DNA of 64,000 nucleotides from an uncultured Psychroserpens sp. GTDB lineage: Bacteria; Bacteroidota; Bacteroidia; Flavobacteriales; Flavobacteriaceae. Every line of letters starts with the position of its first letter. Positions within the stretch are counted from its first letter, which is position 1. Under the pieces are notes generated by a model. The model was not told the DNA's origin. It did not search any database and worked only from the letters and a program-made list of their open reading frames with translations. The stretch spans positions 490,946-554,945 of the forward strand of contig CANLEE010000001.1 in the NCBI GenBank assembly GCA_947489585.1, written 5' to 3'. This document shows, piece by piece, positions 9,975 through 18,658 of the stretch. The position numbers and the translations under genes were made by a program.

Positions 9975-9982
9975 TACTTTTG
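9975..9982 (+). promoter_or_regulatory. -7 element for the M20 dipeptidase gene
   Basis: TACTTTTG matches TAnnTTTG and lies 23 bases before the ATG. No convincing -33 TTG is seen at the right distance. Confidence 0.5.
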
Positions 9983-10005
9983 AAAGAATCAAAAAAAACA
10001 CGCAC

Positions 10006-11394
10006 ATGCAACATATTCAATCTTATATTGAAGAACATAAAGATCGATTTCTAAACGAACTCCTTGAACTCCTTAAAATCCCATCAGTAAGTGCTGATCC
10101 AGCATTCAAAGACCACGTATTTAAAACTGCAGATGCCATTAAAGAAAGCTTAGTAAAAGCTGGCTGTGATCAAGTTGAAATTTGTGAGACTGAAGGGTTT
10201 CCAATTGTATATGGAGAAAAAATATTTGATAAAAACCTACCTACAGTATTGGTATATGGTCATTATGATGTGCAACCAGCAGATCCATTAGAATTATGGC
10301 ACTCTCCTCCTTATGAGCCTGTAATTAAAAAAACAGATATCCATCCAGAAGGTGCAATTTTTGCTCGTGGCGCTTGTGATGATAAAGGTCAAATGTACAT
10401 GCATGTCAAAGCCATGGAGTTTATGACTGCAACTAATCAATTGCCTTGCAATGTAAAATTTATGATTGAAGGTGAAGAAGAAGTTGGTAGTGTCAACCTC
10501 GCTAAATTTGTAAAATTAAATAAAGAAAAACTTAAAAACGATGTGATATTAATTTCAGATACTGGAATGATAGCACAAGATGTGCCCTCAATAACAACTG
10601 GGCTACGTGGCTTAAGTTATGTTGAAGTTGAAGTCACTGGACCAAATCGTGATTTACATTCTGGATTATATGGTGGCGCTGTAGCAAATCCTATAAATAT
10701 TTTAACCAAAATGATTGCCTCTTTACACGATGAGAATAATCATATTACGATTCCAGGCTTTTATGACAATGTAGAAGACCTTTCCGAAGCTGAGCGTCAA
10801 GAAATGGCAAAAGCACCTTTCTCGCTTGAAGCCTACAAAAAAGCGCTAGATATAGATGCCGTTTATGGTGAAGAAGGCTATTCTACAAACGAACGCAACT
10901 CCATAAGGCCAACTTTAGATGTGAATGGAATTTGGGGTGGTTATATAGGTGAAGGTGCTAAAACAGTAATTGCTAGTCAAGCCTTTGCAAAAATATCAAT
11001 GCGTCTTGTACCTCATCAAGATTGGGAAGATATTACTGAACTTTTTAAAGCTCATTTTGAAAGTATTGCTCCATCTGGTGTAAAAGTAAAGGTTACACCG
11101 CATCATGGCGGGCAAGGTTATGTTACACCAATTAATAGTATTGGTTATCAAGCAGCTTCAAAAGCGTATCAAGAGACCTTTGGTAAACGACCTATTCCAC
11201 AACGAAGTGGTGGAAGCATTCCTATTGTATCACTTTTTGAACAAGAATTAAAAAGCAAAACAATATTGATGGGATTTGGCTTAAATAGTGATGCTATTCA
11301 CTCTCCTAATGAACATTTTGGAGTATGGAATTACTTTAAAGGTATTGAAACTATCCCTTTATTTTATAAGCATTTTACTGAATTGAGTAAATAA
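10006..11394 (+). CDS. M20 family metallodipeptidase
   Basis: A 462-residue cytosolic enzyme of the M20 (carnosinase/CNDP-like) dipeptidase family, with no signal peptide. Metal and catalytic motifs are intact: GHYDVQP (His86, Asp88), ARGACDDKGQ (bridging Asp125), EGEEEVGS with the Glu158/Glu159 base and ligand pair, and a late His in SPNEHFG. The dimerisation domain is marked by NRDLHSGLYGG. It should hydrolyse dipeptides or N-acylated amino acids, finishing peptide breakdown started outside the cell. It is monocistronic, with its own -7 element and a downstream terminator. Exact substrate is unknown. Confidence 0.92.
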   Translation: MQHIQSYIEEHKDRFLNELLELLKIPSVSADPAFKDHVFKTADAIKESLVKAGCDQVEICETEGFPIVYGEKIFDKNLPTVLVYGHYDVQPADPLELWHSPPYEPVIKKTDIHPEGAIFARGACDDKGQMYMHVKAMEFMTATNQLPCNVKFMIEGEEEVGSVNLAKFVKLNKEKLKNDVILISDTGMIAQDVPSITTGLRGLSYVEVEVTGPNRDLHSGLYGGAVANPINILTKMIASLHDENNHITIPGFYDNVEDLSEAERQEMAKAPFSLEAYKKALDIDAVYGEEGYSTNERNSIRPTLDVNGIWGGYIGEGAKTVIASQAFAKISMRLVPHQDWEDITELFKAHFESIAPSGVKVKVTPHHGGQGYVTPINSIGYQAASKAYQETFGKRPIPQRSGGSIPIVSLFEQELKSKTILMGFGLNSDAIHSPNEHFGVWNYFKGIETIPLFYKHFTELSK

Positions 11395-11413
11395 TGAACT
11401 TAATTACAAAACT

Positions 11414-11447
11414 AAAAAAACCTCCAACTAATAATTGGAGGTTTTTT
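11414..11447 (+). terminator. terminator of the dipeptidase gene
   Basis: Stem CCTCCAA / TTGGAGG (11421-11441) extended by an A run and a T run, 20 bases after the stop codon. Confidence 0.88.
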
Positions 11448-11454
11448 GTAGTAT

Positions 11455-11514
11455 ATTCTTTTATTCTTTTATTCTTTTATTCTTTTATAATTTTATAATT
11501 TTATAATTTTATAA
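11455..11514. repeat. 8-bp tandem repeat overlapping the M28 gene end
   Basis: Four copies of ATTCTTTT are followed by three and a half copies of ATAATTTT. The ATAATTTT part, read on the minus strand, encodes the last residues YKIIKL and the stop of the M28 peptidase. The unit is not a multiple of 3, so copy-number change would alter the C-terminus. Confidence 0.9.
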
Positions 11515-12887
11515 GTACTAGACCTTTCTGAAGACACCAAATTCAAGAAATAAATTCCTTGAGGTAAAACCTTAATATTTAATGTTGTTAAACTTTCCGA
11601 AGCACTTGTATTTAACATTAATTTTCCAGAAATATCATAAAGATTAACCTTTAAACCTTCAATTTCAATGTTAGTTTCAATATGAAGATTAGATTTAACA
11701 GGATTAGGGAACACATTGATATCGCTTTCTAAAAAAGAATCTAGTCCTAGTGTATTAAATAGAATGCATCCACTACGTTCAGTACAGTCTCCAGAAGTAA
11801 CTTCTACTGCATAGTTGCCATTTGAAGGCGGTATAAATGATTGGTTTGTAGCACCTGAAATCGCCATATTTGTTGCACAGTTATACCATTGATAAGTTGC
11901 AGACGACTGGTTAGACATTAATGACGTTGTTGTTACGGTTAAGGTGTTATCAACTGCAACTAAACCTCCAGCTGTTGCCATATAAGCTGTAACTAACTTT
12001 ACTAATTCATGATAATACGTTAGATCTAGTGTTGATACGCGATCTCCAGATGAATGGTAAAAAGGTGTTTGATCATCGGTTTCCCAAGATTCGCCTACTA
12101 AAACAGCAGAAATAGCATCAGAGGTGCCATTACCAGCAAACCAAAAACTTGCATGGTCACTAAATGTTGTACCAGGGTTGACAACAATGGCATTCAAATC
12201 GAAAGTATAGGAGTTTAAAACTGAAATGATATCATCTTTCATTGCCGCAGAACCAGCAATATTTCTATAATCAATATCAAAGTCATTATCACCAGGAGTT
12301 CCAGGGTTATTACCATCATAGCCAATCATATCCATATTGAGTACGCCTAAAATATTATCTCCATTCGCTGCTGCAAGATCAGCATAATACGCTGAACCTC
12401 TTAAACCGATTTCTTCCTCATCCCAAAGTGCATAAACAATTGTATTATCTAAACACTGCTCAGATAAAATTCGCGCAATCTCTAATACAGCACCAGTACC
12501 AGTGACGTTGTCATCAGCGCAATAATCAGCAACACTATCATAATGCGCACAAACAACATATATGTCATTAGGATTGGTCTTTCCAACTTGTGTTGCAATG
12601 ATATTGCGACCATTTGAATTAAAGGATTGGTCATTAATTGCCAAATTATTGAGTGCTTGAAATTGATCAACAAGGTAGTCACCTGCCAAATCATTATTAG
12701 CTTGCTGCCTATTTATAATCGTAACTGTACTACCATTAACCGTAGTTGTTTGTTCTCCAGAAAATTCGTTGAGTGTCAAGGTCAACCTATCTATATCAAC
12801 TTGATTTATAAGGTCTTGTATACTTTGTCCATACGAAACCATGGCGCACATAAAGAAGCATACCAAAGTAGTTTTAATCGTTTTCAT
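11493..12887 (-). CDS. Secreted M28 family zinc aminopeptidase with T9SS sorting domain
   Basis: The ATG at 12887 is preferred because the longer frame needs a TTG and places extra residues before the signal peptide. The product (464 residues) has a signal peptide ending SYGQ and an M28 catalytic domain with the two-zinc set: CAHYDS (His), CADDNVTG (Asp), WDEEEIG (Glu pair), NMDMIGYD (Asp) and FSDHASF (His). An Ig-like segment (residues ~310-380) and a C-terminal type A sorting domain (NVFPNPVKSNLHIE ... KIIKL) follow. It is predicted to be exported by T9SS and to remove N-terminal residues from peptides outside the cell. The final codons lie inside an 8-bp tandem repeat. Confidence 0.92.
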   Translation of the reverse strand: MKTIKTTLVCFFMCAMVSYGQSIQDLINQVDIDRLTLTLNEFSGEQTTTVNGSTVTIINRQQANNDLAGDYLVDQFQALNNLAINDQSFNSNGRNIIATQVGKTNPNDIYVVCAHYDSVADYCADDNVTGTGAVLEIARILSEQCLDNTIVYALWDEEEIGLRGSAYYADLAAANGDNILGVLNMDMIGYDGNNPGTPGDNDFDIDYRNIAGSAAMKDDIISVLNSYTFDLNAIVVNPGTTFSDHASFWFAGNGTSDAISAVLVGESWETDDQTPFYHSSGDRVSTLDLTYYHELVKLVTAYMATAGGLVAVDNTLTVTTTSLMSNQSSATYQWYNCATNMAISGATNQSFIPPSNGNYAVEVTSGDCTERSGCILFNTLGLDSFLESDINVFPNPVKSNLHIETNIEIEGLKVNLYDISGKLMLNTSASESLTTLNIKVLPQGIYFLNLVSSERSSTYKIIKL

Positions 12888-12916
12888 TGTGGGCAATTTT
12901 TCTTTTTGATTTTCAC

Positions 12917-12924
12917 CAAATATA
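12917..12924 (-). promoter_or_regulatory. -7 element for the M28 peptidase gene
   Basis: TATATTTG on the minus strand, 29 bases before the chosen ATG. It lies back to back with the blaI promoter. Confidence 0.5.
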
Positions 12925-12957
12925 GTGGATTTTAAACAAAATACTTCTTTAAGGTGT

Positions 12958-12987
12958 TTGCAAAATCAATTTTTTATTCTACATTTG
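12958..12987 (+). promoter_or_regulatory. promoter of the first blaI/M56 operon
   Basis: TTG (12958-12960), a 19-bp spacer and TACATTTG (12980-12987) match the Bacteroidota promoter. The -7 element lies inside the first operator palindrome, so repressor binding would block it. Confidence 0.75.
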
Positions 12988-13010
12988 TAGAGTTAATTCT
13001 AAATATGTAG
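12979..13010 (+). promoter_or_regulatory. paired BlaI-type operator
   Basis: CTACATTTGTAG (12979-12990) has perfect arms CTACA/TGTAG, matching the TACA/TGTA half-sites known for BlaI/MecI operators. A related copy, CTAAATATGTAG, starts 20 bp later (12999-13010), about two helical turns. It sits immediately before the repressor ATG, the usual autoregulatory arrangement. Confidence 0.7.
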
Positions 13011-13014
13011 AGCT

Positions 13015-13380
13015 ATGCAATTATCAAAAACCGAAGAACAATTGATGCAACATCTCTGGAAACTTGAAAAAGCATTCATGAAAGATTTACTTGAAGCTTA
13101 TCCAGAACCCAAGCCAGCAACCACAACTGTTGCAACGCTTTTAAAACGTATGAATGACAAAGGTTTTGTGGCCTACAAACTCTACGGAAAATCAAGAGAA
13201 TACTTCCCTTTAGTTAAGAAGAAAGACTATTTTTCTAAGCATGTAAATACGCTTATTAAGACGTTTTTTAATGATAGTGCTTCACAATTTGCTTCTTTTT
13301 TTACTAAGGAAACAGATTTAACCAAAGAAGAATTAGAAGATTTGAAAGCTTTAATTGATAACGAAATTAAAAATAAGTAA
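13015..13380 (+). CDS. BlaI/MecI family transcriptional repressor
   Basis: A 121-residue winged-helix repressor. The N-terminal half carries the BlaI/MecI/CopY pattern (SKTEEQLMQHLWKLEKAFM ... TTVATLLKRMNDKGFVAYK), and the C-terminal helix pair (EEELEDLKALI-type) should mediate dimerisation. In the classical system the partner sensor protease BlaR1/MecR1 triggers its removal. Here the partner M56 gene starts 2 bases after the stop. A two-copy operator overlaps its own promoter. No beta-lactamase or PBP2a gene is nearby, so the signal is probably not limited to beta-lactams. Confidence 0.93.
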   Translation: MQLSKTEEQLMQHLWKLEKAFMKDLLEAYPEPKPATTTVATLLKRMNDKGFVAYKLYGKSREYFPLVKKKDYFSKHVNTLIKTFFNDSASQFASFFTKETDLTKEELEDLKALIDNEIKNK

Positions 13381-13382
13381 TC

Positions 13383-15809
13383 ATGCTCATTTATATTTTA
13401 AAATTTAGCGCTTGTCTTGCCATTTTTATGGTGTTCTATAAATTACTCTTAGAGAAATCAAGTGCACACAACTTTAAACGTTTTTACCTCTTGAGCGCTT
13501 TAGTTTTGGCTTTCATAATTCCATCGTTGACTTTTGTAGAATATATAGATCCAGTGGTAGCAAATATTGAAACACTAGAACCTATTTCGACTTTTAAAAT
13601 AACAGAAACCCTTTCTCAAGACAAAACAACTGATTATCTCTCAATTACTTTATGGAGCATTTATACCCTAGGCGCCTGCATTTTTCTTCTGAAATTTTGC
13701 CTTAATTTACGCAAAATCATTTTAAGAATTAATAACAATCCTAAGTACAAATCAGAACGTTTCATCAATGTATTAGTAAAAAATCTGACGATACCGCATA
13801 CTTTTTTTAGTTATATATTCTTGAATAAAAACAAATTTGAGCATGGCGAAATTCCTAAGGAAGTATTACTCCATGAACAAACGCATGCCAAACAAAAACA
13901 CAGTATAGATGTACTCATTTTGGAGCTTTTACAAATCATATTCTGGTTTAATCCATTAATCTATTTACTCAAATACGATATTAAGCTCAATCATGAGTTT
14001 TTAGCAGATCGAGCTGTACTAAACAATGGAGTTCAGCCTGCTCAATATCAAAGCATGCTACTGGCTTTCTCATCAAAGGCTACTCATCAACAATTAACAA
14101 ATGCCATTAATTATTCATCAATTAAAAAACGATTTACAGTTATGAAAACACAAACATCTAAACAAACGATTTGGATTAGAACCATGTTTCTACTCCCATT
14201 ACTTGCAATTCTTTTTTACAGTTTTGCACAAAAAAAACAAGTGATTAAGGACACATCAGAAGCCAATACTCTAATGGTTTCCTCTTCTGAAGGTGTTTCA
14301 GAGGATTTAATGATGGAGTACACAAAATTCATTGAAGATTTTAAAAAATCTAATAGCATAAATAACAATCAATATGAAAGAATTGTCTCTATTTACAATT
14401 TAATGTCTGAAACCCAAAAAACTTTGGTTGAGACGTATCCTAAAATCCCAGGAATTGATTTATCAAAAACTAAAGGTAAAACACCATCATTAAAGACATT
14501 CGAATCCTGGAAAGACCCAAAACAATATTCTGTTTGGTTAGACGGTGTTCATATTCCAAATGCAAAATTGAATTCTTACTCTCCTGATGACATTACTTAC
14601 TTTATTGGAAGTTTTGTACACAAAAATGCTCGAAGCAAGCAATTTCCACAATCATATCAATTTAGACTTTATACTGCTAAAGGCTTCGCGAGCACCTATC
14701 AACAATCAAAAGTTAAAGAATACAAAACACTTACAGAAAACTATTCAAATGCTATAAAAACGTATTTAAAAGGCCCTCAAACTGATAATTCAGAATTAAA
14801 AATGCTGAAAGAGCGCTGTGATAGACTTTACAATTCGTTTTCAAAAGATGAATTAAAAACACATAATATATTACCTGCTCCACCAGTTCCTGCTCAAAAA
14901 AAGTCAAAAGGAGCTACAACTAAGCAAGTTGCAGAGTATAATAAATTGGCTAAATATTACAACGACAATTTAGACCGTAAACACATCACTATTAAAATGA
15001 AAGATGTGGAACGCCTAAAATATTTGTATGGAATTATGTCAGATTCACAGCGAGAAAACGCTCAACCATTTCCTAATTTCCCAGAACCTCCTCCTCCACC
15101 TCCAGCACCAGTAGCTATAGAAGTTGTGGAAATAGAAGAAGTCCCTCCTCCTCCTCCTATCTCTGAAAGCGCTACTTTAGAAGAGAAAGAGAACTACAAA
15201 AAAGCCATAAAAAATTATAAGACTAAAAGACAAGCTAAGATTAAGAAACTTAAAAACGAAAAAGGAGAGCTTATAGAAATAGTAGAAATACCTGACGTGG
15301 TTGATATTCCTCCTCCACCTCCACCTGTGTCTAATAATGATGAAATCAAAACAGGTTTCACAAAAATAAATGGTCAAGCACATTATTTCGTAAGCATTGA
15401 TAAGACAGCAAAATATTACAACAGACAAGGTTTTGAAGTCAATAAGTCTGGTAAGAAGATTAGTAAAAACCAAGTTAATGCTTCTGATATAATTCCTGGT
15501 CAGTACATTACTAAAGTGCATAGTGATGGTAAAATTGTTTCAGAGTTTTATGATAATATCCCTAATGCCACTAAATCTAATGTTGACATTCCTCCTCCTC
15601 CTCCTCCTCCAATATCAACATTAGATTTTGCAATTGATCTTGCAAATAAAAATGCTAAGTTCTATTATGAAAACGAGGAAATCTCTTCTGATAAAGCAAT
15701 AGCGCTTTTAAAACAAAATCCTAACTTAAATTTACTTGCCAAACATACTAAAAGAAAACAGCAATCTGTTTATATCTCTAAAGCACCTATTAGACCAGAT
15801 AATAACTAG
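13383..15809 (+). CDS. M56 (BlaR1-like) membrane metallopeptidase with proline-rich C-terminal region
   Basis: 808 residues. The N-terminal ~290 residues form the M56 membrane domain: helices near 1-20, 35-52, 90-110 and 262-280, with a cytosolic zinc site HEQTH (164-168) and the downstream NHEFLADRAV stretch. The region after the last helix replaces the penicillin-binding sensor of BlaR1. It has no recognised penicillin-binding motif (no SxxK context seen) and contains four polyproline tracts of 5 to 7 Pro separated by Lys/Glu-rich linkers. It is co-transcribed with blaI and probably cleaves or signals to that repressor in response to an envelope cue. The sensory ligand is unknown. Confidence 0.87.
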   Translation: MLIYILKFSACLAIFMVFYKLLLEKSSAHNFKRFYLLSALVLAFIIPSLTFVEYIDPVVANIETLEPISTFKITETLSQDKTTDYLSITLWSIYTLGACIFLLKFCLNLRKIILRINNNPKYKSERFINVLVKNLTIPHTFFSYIFLNKNKFEHGEIPKEVLLHEQTHAKQKHSIDVLILELLQIIFWFNPLIYLLKYDIKLNHEFLADRAVLNNGVQPAQYQSMLLAFSSKATHQQLTNAINYSSIKKRFTVMKTQTSKQTIWIRTMFLLPLLAILFYSFAQKKQVIKDTSEANTLMVSSSEGVSEDLMMEYTKFIEDFKKSNSINNNQYERIVSIYNLMSETQKTLVETYPKIPGIDLSKTKGKTPSLKTFESWKDPKQYSVWLDGVHIPNAKLNSYSPDDITYFIGSFVHKNARSKQFPQSYQFRLYTAKGFASTYQQSKVKEYKTLTENYSNAIKTYLKGPQTDNSELKMLKERCDRLYNSFSKDELKTHNILPAPPVPAQKKSKGATTKQVAEYNKLAKYYNDNLDRKHITIKMKDVERLKYLYGIMSDSQRENAQPFPNFPEPPPPPPAPVAIEVVEIEEVPPPPPISESATLEEKENYKKAIKNYKTKRQAKIKKLKNEKGELIEIVEIPDVVDIPPPPPPVSNNDEIKTGFTKINGQAHYFVSIDKTAKYYNRQGFEVNKSGKKISKNQVNASDIIPGQYITKVHSDGKIVSEFYDNIPNATKSNVDIPPPPPPPISTLDFAIDLANKNAKFYYENEEISSDKAIALLKQNPNLNLLAKHTKRKQQSVYISKAPIRPDNN

Positions 15810-15825
15810 AAACAAAAAAATCTAA

Positions 15826-15853
15826 GAAGCCTCAGTAATTGAGGCTTTTTTTA
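15826..15853 (+). terminator. terminator of the first blaI/M56 operon
   Basis: Stem AAGCCTCA / TGAGGCTT with loop GTAAT, followed by a T run, 16 bases after the M56 stop. Confidence 0.85.
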
Positions 15854-15953
15854 TACACGTATTTCTACGTGATTTAGGTTTTGGGTAAAAAGCATCTATA
15901 AAACATCTGTGAAGGACGGTATTTTTAATACATTAAAAATACACCATATTTCT

Positions 15954-16743
15954 ATGAAAGCATCAGATAAACCTAAAGTAAGGATTTTACAATCCTTACT
16001 TTTTTTCATAATACTCGCTATAAATTTAACCATGTGTCAAAAGGCTGAAGCACAAAATAAAACTGTAAAAAACACACCCATGGTGCCGCTTATACATGAC
16101 AAAATAGAGTATTTAGATTCACTTTTTACAGCAGCAATGTTAGATGCACAAAACCCTAGACCAAGTGAAATAAGTACTAAACTCATAAACTTAGAAACTG
16201 ACAAAAACCTCATTGACACACTAATTAATGGGGAACGATTCATAAAAATGGTTTCCAAAACACGGTCAATACAATACGTCTGGTTATGACATTTGGGTAA
16301 CTGTAGCTCCAATCATTCAAGATAGCTGTAGAAGTTTTTACAAAACTCAAAAAGACCCTAACATGCGTTTACGTCAATTATTAGGTTTACAACCTTTGAC
16401 TGTCGAAACTTTTTTTCTAGAGTTATGGGTAAAACCTTCAGACCTCTATAGACCAGCACCAGACAATGAAACCAATGATAGTACCTGCGGTCTTAACTTA
16501 CCTAACAATGTATCTTCGGCTTACCGTAAATGGTTTAATCACACTAGAGCATTTCAATATAATGACTGCAATGACACACTTTTCAAGCAATATGGTTACC
16601 CATGGACCCAATTGGGTTATACATATGACTGGAGTCCTGAAAACCCTTCACATGAAGGTTTATCAGAATTCGTTATTAATCAACAAACTATAGTGTATGT
16701 AAGTGGAAAATACAGTAATAAGGTCTATTGCTCAAAAGACTAA
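15954..16743 (+). pseudogene. exported protein of unknown function, split by a frameshift
   Basis: Two frames appear to be one gene. The first (ATG at 15954; an upstream GTG at 15909 is less likely) gives a signal peptide (LLFFIILAINLTMCQKAEAQ) and about 95 further residues, ending at a TGA at 16287-16289. The second frame is open through 16255-16743 and continues with HGQYNTSGYDIWVTVAP and, near the end, YPWTQLGYTYDWS and GLSEFVI. Removing one A from the run at 16257-16260 joins them into a protein of about 262 residues. The family is not recognised with certainty; it resembles small secreted proteins of Bacteroidota. It may be a recent inactivation, a sequencing error or a real frameshift site. 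Confidence 0.7.
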
Positions 16744-16770
16744 GTTTTTATACATATTCACATAAACTTT

Positions 16771-16810
16771 GACCTTTCAGAAATATTATATAAACTGAAA
16801 GGTCTTTTTC
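16771..16810 (+). terminator. terminator after the frameshifted gene
   Basis: Perfect 10-bp stem GACCTTTCAG / CTGAAAGGTC with a 14-base AT loop and a following T run. Its presence supports the split frames being one transcription unit. Confidence 0.82.
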
Positions 16811-16877
16811 TGTTAAAAAATGTAACAAAGTCAAGTGTTTTGCGTTCTAATAGACAATCAATCAAAAATCAATCATC

Positions 16878-17978
16878 ATGTTAAAAAAATTCTTCATCAT
16901 CTGTTCTGGGTCAGACACAGATATTCTCGATAATTGTGCCATAGGCGAACAGAATAAATATGCTGGGATTGGAGCTACAGTATTTTTTACTGCAGTTATG
17001 GCATTTATTGCTTGTACTTATGCCTTATATACTGTATTTGACAATTTGTATGCGGCAGTAGGTTTTGGTTTTGTTTGGGGATTATTAATCTTCAACCTTG
17101 ATCGCTTTATAGTGTCTACCATTAAAAAAAGAAATAATATTATAGATGAAATTATTCAAGCTTCTCCACGGTTAATCTTGGCGGTGATTATTGCTGTTGT
17201 AATTTCAAAACCTCTAGAGCTCAAAATCTTTGAAAAGGAAATCAATCAAGTACTCCTTGAACAAAAAAATGAATTAACTTTAGCTAACCAAAATCAAATT
17301 GCTGAACAGTTCACTCCAAATGTTGAAGCCTTAGAAAACAATATTACAACGCTACAATCTCAGATAGTAACTAAAGAAGCAGAAGTTAATGCCCTTTATG
17401 ATGTTTATATTTCTGAAGCAGAAGGGACCGCTGGCACGCAATTATTAGGCAAAGGACCAGTTTATAAGGAAAAGCGAGAAAAACATGATGCTGCACTTGC
17501 TGAATTACAACAACTAAAGTTAGATAATAAAGCTAAAATAACTGCTACTGAATCGCAAATTGCACAACTCAAATCAAATTATGATGCTCAAGTTATAGCT
17601 ACACAACCTATTATTGATGGTTTTGATGGATTAATGGCTCGTGTAAATGCTTTGGGGGAATTACCATGGTTGCCATCATTATTCATTTTATTGCTGTTCT
17701 TAGCAGTAGAAACCTCTCCTATTTTTGCGAAATTATTATCACCTAAAGGCGAATATGATTATAAATTAGAAGATGCAGAAACTGCGGTAAAAACTTGGGT
17801 TGAACAAAAAGTAAATGAGCGCAAAATCTTATTACAAACTGATCAAACACTTAATAATAAAATCTACAATGATATCGCCGAAGAAGATGAACTCTATACA
17901 TACAAACGTAAAAAAGCTCGCGAATTGATGCAGCTCCAGGCAGATGCCTTTTTCAAACACCAAAAAAATGCCTTGTGA
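16878..17978 (+). CDS. DUF4407 family membrane protein
   Basis: 366 residues. It starts with the family-typical CSGSD-D-L-C segment (IICSGSDTDILDNC). Transmembrane helices lie at about 28-50, 56-73 (ending LIFNLDRFI) and 93-112. A long coiled coil (about 120-245, Glu/Gln/Lys rich) follows, then a further membrane helix near 258-278 (WLPSLFILLLFLAVE) and a charged cytoplasmic tail. The function of DUF4407 proteins is not established. The gene stands alone between two terminator-bounded units and converges with the STAS gene 32 bases downstream. Confidence 0.88.
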   Translation: MLKKFFIICSGSDTDILDNCAIGEQNKYAGIGATVFFTAVMAFIACTYALYTVFDNLYAAVGFGFVWGLLIFNLDRFIVSTIKKRNNIIDEIIQASPRLILAVIIAVVISKPLELKIFEKEINQVLLEQKNELTLANQNQIAEQFTPNVEALENNITTLQSQIVTKEAEVNALYDVYISEAEGTAGTQLLGKGPVYKEKREKHDAALAELQQLKLDNKAKITATESQIAQLKSNYDAQVIATQPIIDGFDGLMARVNALGELPWLPSLFILLLFLAVETSPIFAKLLSPKGEYDYKLEDAETAVKTWVEQKVNERKILLQTDQTLNNKIYNDIAEEDELYTYKRKKARELMQLQADAFFKHQKNAL

Positions 17979-18010
17979 TTTTTAGATATATTTAAATAAA
18001 AAGGGACAGT

Positions 18011-18292
18011 TTAAGCAGCTGCTTCTTCTGTCTTAAAATGGTTATAAAGGTTACCATGACCAAGACCAATAATCGATAAACGCTTATTTTTTACCAAAGC
18101 TTCATTATGTAATTGTGCAATAGCACTCACACCATAACGATCAATACTTGTTAGGTTTTCAATACTAACAGTAATTGCATTTGCTCTTTCAAAAATATTT
18201 CTGAATTCTTTCTTAAACACATGGATATTGTGTCTATCTAACGATCCTTTAACTTTAAAGAAGTTGTTTGCTTGAGTAATTTCTAGGTTCAT
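18011..18292 (-). CDS. STAS-domain protein (anti-sigma-antagonist-like)
   Basis: The start at 18292 gives a 93-residue protein that begins directly with the STAS fold (MNLEITQANNFFKVKGSLDR). An upstream ATG at 18349 would add 19 residues with no fold. The helix that carries the regulatory Ser/Thr in SpoIIAA-type proteins reads LTSIDRYGVSAIAQLH, so a serine is near the usual place, but phosphorylation cannot be judged. No anti-sigma kinase gene is adjacent. It probably acts in a protein-interaction switch. Confidence 0.75.
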   Translation of the reverse strand: MNLEITQANNFFKVKGSLDRHNIHVFKKEFRNIFERANAITVSIENLTSIDRYGVSAIAQLHNEALVKNKRLSIIGLGHGNLYNHFKTEEAAA

Positions 18293-18658
18293 AATAATAC
18301 GATTTAGGTTAATGTTTAATAACTCTATTTTGCTATTAATCAATATCATTATTCATGCCACTTATTAAGTATTTTAATAATAACTAGCTTTGTAAATATC
18401 TAAAATAAAATAGGGTTTATACGATATTTTCGATTAAATGTATAATTGGTTGGTTTTAGATTATCAACGGGTGATTTTAGCCGATAAACTACACATTTTG
18501 AATAGGTTGCATCGTTACATTTTAAATGTTTTTTGTAATGCTTTTCTGCAATATTAAATTTAAAAACACTTGATGGGTTATTATTGAGCACAAATATTAG
18601 TTATTTTTAGATTCAATAAGAGCTAACTTTTAGCTATAAAAAAGAAAATTAAATTACT
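18293..18658. other. intergenic region, no gene recognised
   Basis: AT-rich spacer between the divergent STAS and S37 genes; it should hold both promoters, but no clear TTG/TAnnTTTG pair was found. A 63-codon minus-strand frame (18400-18591) has no family resemblance and no typical start context. Confidence 0.5.

Noticed and set aside
11455..11514. short-repeat array as a CRISPR
   Set aside because: The repeats are contiguous 8-bp units with no spacers, and no cas genes are in the window.
12888..12896. TTG start of the M28 peptidase
   Set aside because: It adds three residues before a complete signal peptide that starts at an ATG; no supporting start signal was seen.
13383..15809. beta-lactam resistance locus
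   Set aside because: The BlaI/M56 pair lacks a beta-lactamase or penicillin-binding target nearby and the sensor region has no recognised penicillin-binding motif.
18400..18591. 63-codon minus-strand frame
   Set aside because: No family resemblance, no signal or start context, and it lies in the shared promoter region of two divergent genes.
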